A stretch of DNA of 18,330 nt from JACMMS01 sp043758775 (GTDB lineage: Bacteria; Pseudomonadota; Gammaproteobacteria; Burkholderiales; Methylophilaceae), in assembly GCA_043758775.1 (NCBI GenBank), contig JAYVMU010000018.1, positions 1 to 18,330 of the forward strand. The letters run 5' to 3'. A model generated the notes under the pieces. That model was not told the DNA's origin and ran no database searches. It saw only the letters and a program-made list of their open reading frames with translations. This document shows, piece after piece, positions 14,637 through 18,330 of the stretch. The position numbers and the translations under genes are program-made. Position 1 is the first letter of the stretch, and each line of letters opens with the position of its first letter.

Positions 14637-15497
14637 TTAATCTAGACGAATCATTAAATTAGAGCTTTGTTGCGAGAATTGATTTTGTAAACTTAAAATT
14701 TTACGGCTGACATCATCGTGCCAAAGCATTGTTTCGCCAAGATCAAACCATTCGCCTCTACGCACATGCGCTGTTGTACTTAATTCTTCAAAGTCGATGT
14801 AGCCACTGCTATTAAGATTGGCGATTCGTGGCGTAATTTCCAGTTCAAATTCACCACTATTTTCATCACCAACACTACGCGCTCGTACCGCAAACCCCGT
14901 GCTGATGTCTCGAAACTCTGTCGTTTGTTGCACTTGTAAGTAACGTTGTGCATAACGTTGTGCATAACGTTGCGTAAGCACGAGCCATTCTTGTGTGTAT
15001 GGCACTATTTGCCCAGTACGGATAAATGCACGTTCGCCATCCAGCACATTAATAAATTGGCTGCCATGCTCACTAATATTTGACGTAGTACGATCAAGGT
15101 TGATTTGTGCATTATTCGGCGGCAGTCTGCTTGAGTTGCCGACAATGACTTTATCTATTTTTACATTACCCTGCACGCTGGTGTTGTCTTGTTGCAACTG
15201 CTTAGCGGCTTCATGGCTAACGGTAATTTTGAGATTGTGTCTAGCTGTATCCAGAGCGGCGATGGTTTGCTCAATCTCCGCCATGCGTGCGCTGTCTGCG
15301 CGGATGATAAGCTGATTGTTCAAGCCTGTTGCAGCGCCATCACTGCCAACGAGTGCTTGAATCACTGGTAGTACATCCTGAGCCATGCGATATTTGAGCT
15401 CAATGATCTTAAATGCAGTTTCTGCAAAGGCAATATGGCTGCATGCTGCGAGCAATAAAATAAAGCCTAATAAACTATTTTTCATCAGCAAAGTCAT
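14637..15497 (-). CDS. Short secretin-N/NolW-like envelope protein
   Basis: This 286-residue protein has an N-terminal export signal. LLLAAC (Cys19) fits a lipobox, while AFA at residues 23-25 fits signal peptidase I; which is used is unclear. Residues about 28-90 (FKIIELKYRMAQDVLPVIQ, NNQLIIRAD, IEQTIAALD) match the secretin_N short domain of type II/III secretins and NolW. A second part (LDGERAFIRTGQIVPY to FELEITPRIA) resembles the secretin lid/core strands, but the length is too small for a complete pore. An in-frame 12-bp repeat gives QRYAQRYAQRYL. The gene is 16 bp downstream of the DUF7931-like gene. No other secretion genes are nearby, so it is probably not a secretion channel. Confidence 0.7.
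   Translation of the reverse strand: MTLLMKNSLLGFILLLAACSHIAFAETAFKIIELKYRMAQDVLPVIQALVGSDGAATGLNNQLIIRADSARMAEIEQTIAALDTARHNLKITVSHEAAKQLQQDNTSVQGNVKIDKVIVGNSSRLPPNNAQINLDRTTSNISEHGSQFINVLDGERAFIRTGQIVPYTQEWLVLTQRYAQRYAQRYLQVQQTTEFRDISTGFAVRARSVGDENSGEFELEITPRIANLNSSGYIDFEELSTTAHVRRGEWFDLGETMLWHDDVSRKILSLQNQFSQQSSNLMIRLD
14941..14976. repeat. 12-bp tandem repeat inside the NolW-like gene
   Basis: TAACGTTGTGCA occurs exactly twice (14941-14952, 14953-14964), with a third copy (TAACGTTGCGTA, 14965-14976) differing at two positions. It keeps the frame and encodes the QRYA-QRYA-QRYL stretch at about residues 176-187. Confidence 0.9.
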
Positions 15498-15513
15498 TTT
15501 ATCGCACTATATT

Positions 15514-16008
15514 TTATAAACCCAGTTGATTATATGAGATTGATTCAGTTGTTTCTTCTAATAAATCGTTAAAGCGCATAGTGAGTTGTGCCGCCACATC
15601 TTCATCATTCAATGTATATTTAAAGCGTGCTTGATCTTTGTTAAAGCGTCTAATGACATGTTGTTTATCTGCAATAACAAAGCAATCTTGCGCGATTTTT
15701 GCTGTTTCATTGGTTTTGTATACCGTCATCCTATGGCTATAATTTTCTAATAAATCAAATAGATGCGGGCAATATTGCATAAAATAGCGGGCATCAAGTA
15801 ATACGATGGTTAGCCGATTTTTCGGCTGTTTGGTTAAAAACTGATTAATTAGCTCAAATCGCTTTTGACTACTGTAAGCACCATGACTTAAATCGGTATC
15901 AAATATTAATAACTCGCTATCAGCGCGCGCTATAACAAGGTTTAGCGCCACTTCATAGTTACGTTCACCTACTACAACTTGATTTGGGATCAGTTCTGCA
16001 TTAGTCAT
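15514..16008 (-). CDS. DUF7931-like protein, possible phospholipase-D-like fold
   Basis: This 164-residue soluble protein has strands such as SELLIFDTDLSH and RLTIVLLDARYF and a CFVIADKQHVIRRF segment. These resemble the half-domain of phospholipase-D-like proteins that betaproteobacteria carry as the DUF7931 type. No HKD catalytic motif is present, so enzymatic activity is doubtful. AGGTGG eight bases before the ATG at 16008 gives a firm start. It lies 26 bp after roxA and 16 bp before the NolW-like gene, so the three are likely cotranscribed. The family name is a recollection from sequence style; the function is unknown. Confidence 0.6.
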   Translation of the reverse strand: MTNAELIPNQVVVGERNYEVALNLVIARADSELLIFDTDLSHGAYSSQKRFELINQFLTKQPKNRLTIVLLDARYFMQYCPHLFDLLENYSHRMTVYKTNETAKIAQDCFVIADKQHVIRRFNKDQARFKYTLNDEDVAAQLTMRFNDLLEETTESISYNQLGL

Positions 16009-16034
16009 TATCTATACCACCTGATTTGAAGTGA

Positions 16035-17177
16035 TTAGTGTTTGAAAGTTAAATAACCTATAAAATAATATGCATGTAATAGTTTGCTAAGAGCTGCTAA
16101 ATCTTCAATATTTAAGTTTTCTTGTGAAATGTCCAAATAACGAGTGTCAGCTAGTTTTTGCATGCTGTTAAATAGTGCATCTGCCACTTCCAACTTCTCT
16201 CCATTGATAAAACACAGGCCTTTGTAGCATAAAACCTGACTTTTAAGCGCCAGTAAAATAGGTTTTTGCGCGAGTTGCAGATTAAATTTTTCTGCACTTA
16301 ATTTACGTGGCGTCTCAAATATAACATCTTGCTTAGGTTCAGATAAATACATGCCTAAGAATTCAGCTACTATCTCATCGTTCCAAGTAATAGTTTTAAG
16401 CATGTTGCTCACCTGCGAAACCATACTGCTACTAATGTCGCTAGGATGCGTTTGCAGGCTTAAATCAGGATCCTGATATAAGCCTTGTAAACTAATTTTA
16501 TCCTGCATAAAACTTAAAAACTCAATGCCAAGCTCTTGTGCTTTAGGTGCGCGAAAACCGATGGAATAGGTCATGCAATCACCAACTGCAATACCCCAAT
16601 GTGCAATCTGCGGCGGCAAGTACAACATATCACCTGCTTCTAAAATATATTCTTGTTCAGACACAAAGCTCTTTAAAATTTTAAGTGGCGCATTTTCAAT
16701 TAAGCTTAAATCCTGTTGTTTACTTACGCGCCATAAGCGCTTGCCGATCCCTTGTAATAAAAACACATCATATGAATCAAAATGTGGCCCTACGCCACCG
16801 CCATCAGGTGCGTAGCTCACCATTAAATCATCTAGACGGGCGTGTGGAATAAAATTAAACTGTGCCAGCAAGCTTGTTGCATCAGGTAAGTGCTGATTTA
16901 CGCTCTGCACTAAAAGCGTCCAGTCTTTTTCTGGCAACTTAATAAAAGCGTCCTCATCAAAAGGGCCATCAGTCACCTGCCATTTACCTTTTGACTGTTT
17001 AATAATCCGTGCTTGTGCATCATCCTCACAACTTAGCCCAGCCAAGTCATTCGCGCTGAGCAAGCCTTTAAAGTGGGGGATTGCCTTACGAATGAGTAAC
17101 GGCTTTTTCTGCCAGTAATCAGCTAAAAACTCTGCCGGTGTGATGTTGCCCAATAAGGTTAGTGTTTGGTTTTGCAT
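16035..17177 (-). CDS. roxA: Ribosomal oxygenase: 50S protein L16 arginine hydroxylase (cupin/JmjC type)
   Basis: This 380-residue Fe(II)/2-oxoglutarate oxygenase is of the YcfD/RoxA family, which hydroxylates an arginine of ribosomal protein L16. The N-terminus (FLADYWQKKPLLIRKA, residues 17-32) is diagnostic. The metal triad is His132 and Asp134 (GPHFDSYDVFL) plus His193 (LPPQIAHWGIA). A winged-helix-like C-terminal part follows the cupin domain, as in YcfD (373 residues). The open frame reaches an ATG at 17213, but the family begins at the equivalent of the ATG at 17177. Neither start has a good ribosome-binding site. It is the first gene of the leftward group. Confidence 0.92.
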   Translation of the reverse strand: MQNQTLTLLGNITPAEFLADYWQKKPLLIRKAIPHFKGLLSANDLAGLSCEDDAQARIIKQSKGKWQVTDGPFDEDAFIKLPEKDWTLLVQSVNQHLPDATSLLAQFNFIPHARLDDLMVSYAPDGGGVGPHFDSYDVFLLQGIGKRLWRVSKQQDLSLIENAPLKILKSFVSEQEYILEAGDMLYLPPQIAHWGIAVGDCMTYSIGFRAPKAQELGIEFLSFMQDKISLQGLYQDPDLSLQTHPSDISSSMVSQVSNMLKTITWNDEIVAEFLGMYLSEPKQDVIFETPRKLSAEKFNLQLAQKPILLALKSQVLCYKGLCFINGEKLEVADALFNSMQKLADTRYLDISQENLNIEDLAALSKLLHAYYFIGYLTFKH

Positions 17178-17297
17178 AAGGATAGATGCTATCAAAAAAT
17201 ATTTTACTATCATAACTGAACAGCTAAGCTATGTAATAGCTTAGCAAATGTCTAGCTTGGTTTTTAAGTTACAAGGTGGCTGCATAAAGTGCAATAA

Positions 17298-17321
17298 AAA
17301 ACCCGCACAGTGGCGGGTTTT
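17298..17321 (-). terminator. Rho-independent terminator downstream of the tRNA-like remnant
   Basis: The stem AAAACCCGC (17298-17306) / GCGGGTTTT (17313-17321) has a 6-base loop. On the minus strand it is followed by six T residues. It lies about 35 bp past the CCA end of the tRNA-Lys-like fragment, as expected for the original tRNA transcript's terminator. Confidence 0.85.
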
Positions 17322-17354
17322 AGGGGTTCCACGATGTTTTGTGAAACCTTGTAT

Positions 17355-17398
17355 TGGTAGGCGTGCGGGGATCGAACCCACGAAAAACGGATTAAAAG
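17355..17398 (-). pseudogene. 3' half of a tRNA-Lys(UUU)-like gene, probable integration-site remnant
   Basis: Read on the minus strand, the segment contains a tRNA-Lys-type anticodon loop CTTTTAA (17392-17398), the 3' anticodon-stem strand TCCGT, a five-base variable loop and a T-arm (GTGGG-TTCGATC-CCCGC, 17365-17381). A 3' acceptor strand ending in CCA (17355-17357) completes it. Homology stops at the 5' edge of the anticodon loop: the bases beyond do not pair with TCCGT, and no D-arm follows. One base is missing between T-stem and CCA. Such a 3'-half copy, with its own terminator downstream, is what a tyrosine integrase targeting a tRNA gene leaves at one end of an element. Confidence 0.6.
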
Positions 17399-18020
17399 TT
17401 TTAATAATCAATTGATTTATAACGATTTAAACCCGATAATGCTTGCACATTCTCGCTTAAACTAAATTCAAAATGTCACGCTTGAAGATTGGATTTTACA
17501 AATTTTCTTATTCAATTACTAGATGCTAAATGTTCTAATCATTAGCTTCACGTCTCCGTCGTAATCCAACATTTGGTAAAACTCTCGCTGATCCGTTAGA
17601 TGTGATCGCTCCACCTTGCCGTTTAATCTTGGTGTACTACCAGTTATCACTTATCACTTATCACTTAACGATTACCTCTGAGAGTAATAACAAAACTAAA
17701 GTCGTATGGGCTGGAACTTTTAAACATAAAGACACTTCTTCTACACCTGCGCAGGGTCAAGGAGATGAGGATGCAGTAAAGACTATTTCTGGGGTTTATA
17801 AAGGCGGTCTGGATAATCTTAAAAAGCTAAGCTTAGCGAAGTTATGAATAACTGCTTCGGGCCCATATAAGTCATTATGCTGTATTGGCACATTCTGTCA
17901 TACCCATGCTATAACCACATAATTTAATGAGTATTTGCAGATTATTAGTTTTATAACATATTGATTTATAATATTTTTATGCTTGTACAGCGTCGCCAAG
18001 CTAAGATTTAAGTTGTCACG
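17388..18020. repeat. Diverged direct repeat pair (17388-17480 and 17938-18020)
   Basis: Both copies share, in order, a GATTA..AGTTTTA word, TTGATTTATAA (17412, 17961), ATGCTTG (17439, 17979) and TGTCACG (17474, 18014). Hand alignment of 17439-17480 with 17979-18020 gives 28 of 42 identical without gaps. The left edge falls at the anticodon-loop sequence of the tRNA remnant. The repeats flank the SRPBCC gene fragment. Confidence 0.5.
17602..17847 (+). pseudogene. 3' remnant of an SRPBCC/MxaD-like gene, frameshifted by a 7-bp repeat
   Basis: The C-terminal about 65 residues (YHLTITSESNNKTKVVWAGTF, continued by ISGVYKGGLDNLKKL) have the end pattern of SRPBCC proteins: the last beta-strands, then the long C-terminal helix. 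MxaD of methylotrophs belongs to this family. Just upstream, TTATCAC is repeated three times in tandem (17644-17664). Removing one copy joins a second frame reading LPVITYH to LTITSES, which restores the expected LPV-x-x-YHLTIT strand. That second frame meets a TGA at 17589-17591. The gene therefore lacks its N-terminal half and carries a repeat-derived frameshift. The open frame's own ATG at 17602 is probably not functional. Confidence 0.6.
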
Positions 18021-18181
18021 TTTAATAATTTGCCTATTTTGTGAATTATCTGCTTTGGGCTGTGGATTTAAAGCTCTTAACTGTTAATTTCAGTGCAAAA
18101 ATACACCATATCTCTTAGGGATGTGAGTGCAGAAGTGCACCACCCTATGATTTAGTTAAAAAGAACAAATGCCATCAACTC
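17848..18181. other. AT-rich gap without a recognised gene
   Basis: This 334-bp stretch between the SRPBCC remnant and the thioesterase stop has no supportable open frame or RNA gene. Its middle (17938-18020) is the second copy of the diverged direct repeat. No terminator was identified for the leftward thioesterase gene. Confidence 0.6.
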
Positions 18182-18330
18182 TTAACACCTCTTAATCTGT
18201 CTGGCTTTTTCATTTACTTTGATATCAAATTTATCTTTGTTAATAATGAAGCGCTCATGCCGCCCCTTGGAAATTAAATCTACCCCATCATGCGCCTCAA
18301 CATTAAATACCAGCTTTCTACCATTTATAG
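18182..18330 (-). CDS. Hot-dog fold thioesterase, 3' end only (partial)
   Basis: Reading leftward from the window edge gives 48 residues to a TAA at 18182-18184: INGRKLVFNVEAHDGVDLIS, then KGRHERFIINKDKFDIKVNE and KARQIKRC. The pattern F-V-A-D-G-x-x-L-I-x-x-G-x-HER, followed by a KF helix, matches the C-terminal half of small hot-dog thioesterases of the fluoroacetyl-CoA thioesterase (FlK)-like group. These hydrolyse acyl-CoA thioesters. The N-terminal half, with the expected catalytic Thr and Glu, is outside the window. The gene was too short here to stand alone as an open frame, and its intactness cannot be judged. Confidence 0.6.
   Translation of the reverse strand, partial: INGRKLVFNVEAHDGVDLISKGRHERFIINKDKFDIKVNEKARQIKRC

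Noticed and set aside
14941..14976. CRISPR-like or iteron array
   Set aside because: The three 12-bp units are directly adjacent, in frame and inside a gene, with no spacers.
17178..17213. Twelve-residue N-terminal extension of the L16 hydroxylase
   Set aside because: The family starts at the internal ATG, and no ribosome-binding site supports the upstream one.
17355..17398. Functional tRNA or tmRNA 3' end
   Set aside because: No 5' half or D-arm is present, one acceptor base is missing, and the anticodon stem cannot pair. It is better read as a remnant.

Overview
The window is low-to-moderate GC bacterial chromosome. Gene content and order (rnfABCDGE-nth, dapA-bamC, a DUF1841 protein, an L16 hydroxylase, and an ECF sigma factor with a DUF692/DUF2063 pair) suggest a betaproteobacterium, most likely a methylotroph of the Methylophilaceae type. 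That placement is inferred from protein style and synteny; there is no rRNA to confirm it.

Bases 71-2861 (minus strand): an ECF sigma factor, its small zinc-binding anti-sigma factor, a secreted three-cysteine precursor peptide, a DUF692 (MNIO) enzyme and a DUF2063 partner. This is a bufferin/HvfABC-type RiPP operon, in which the DUF692 enzyme modifies precursor cysteines and the exported product is thought to handle copper or metal stress. The precursor carries three copies of a DG-[KS]-C-[SH]-A motif instead of the usual EGKCG type. The last three genes overlap in different frames.

Bases 2960-10847 (minus strand): rnfA, rnfB, rnfC, rnfD, rnfG and rnfE form a complete Rnf ion-pumping ferredoxin:NAD+ oxidoreductase operon. 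It is followed by nth (endonuclease III), a FIST sensory-domain protein and a DUF1841 protein. RnfC has a Lys/Ala-rich tail with a duplicated helix.

Bases 10848-11150: a divergent intergenic region with a 10-bp inverted repeat and the dapA ribosome-binding site.

Bases 11151-14075 (plus strand): dapA (lysine/peptidoglycan precursor synthesis), bamC (outer-membrane assembly lipoprotein) and a YycJ/VicX-like metallo-beta-lactamase-fold hydrolase. They end at a bidirectional terminator.

Bases 14150-17177 (minus strand): roxA (ribosomal protein L16 arginine hydroxylase), a DUF7931-like protein, a short secretin-N/NolW-like envelope protein with an internal QRY repeat, and an Ala/Pro-rich lipoprotein.

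Bases 17290-18330: a decayed accessory segment. It holds a rho-independent terminator, the 3' half of a tRNA-Lys(UUU)-like gene that breaks off at the anticodon loop (a typical integrase attachment-site scar), the frameshifted 3' end of an SRPBCC/MxaD-like gene, an imperfect direct repeat about 550 bp apart that starts at the same anticodon-loop sequence, and the 3' end of a hot-dog thioesterase gene cut by the window edge. This looks like the border of a former integrative element.
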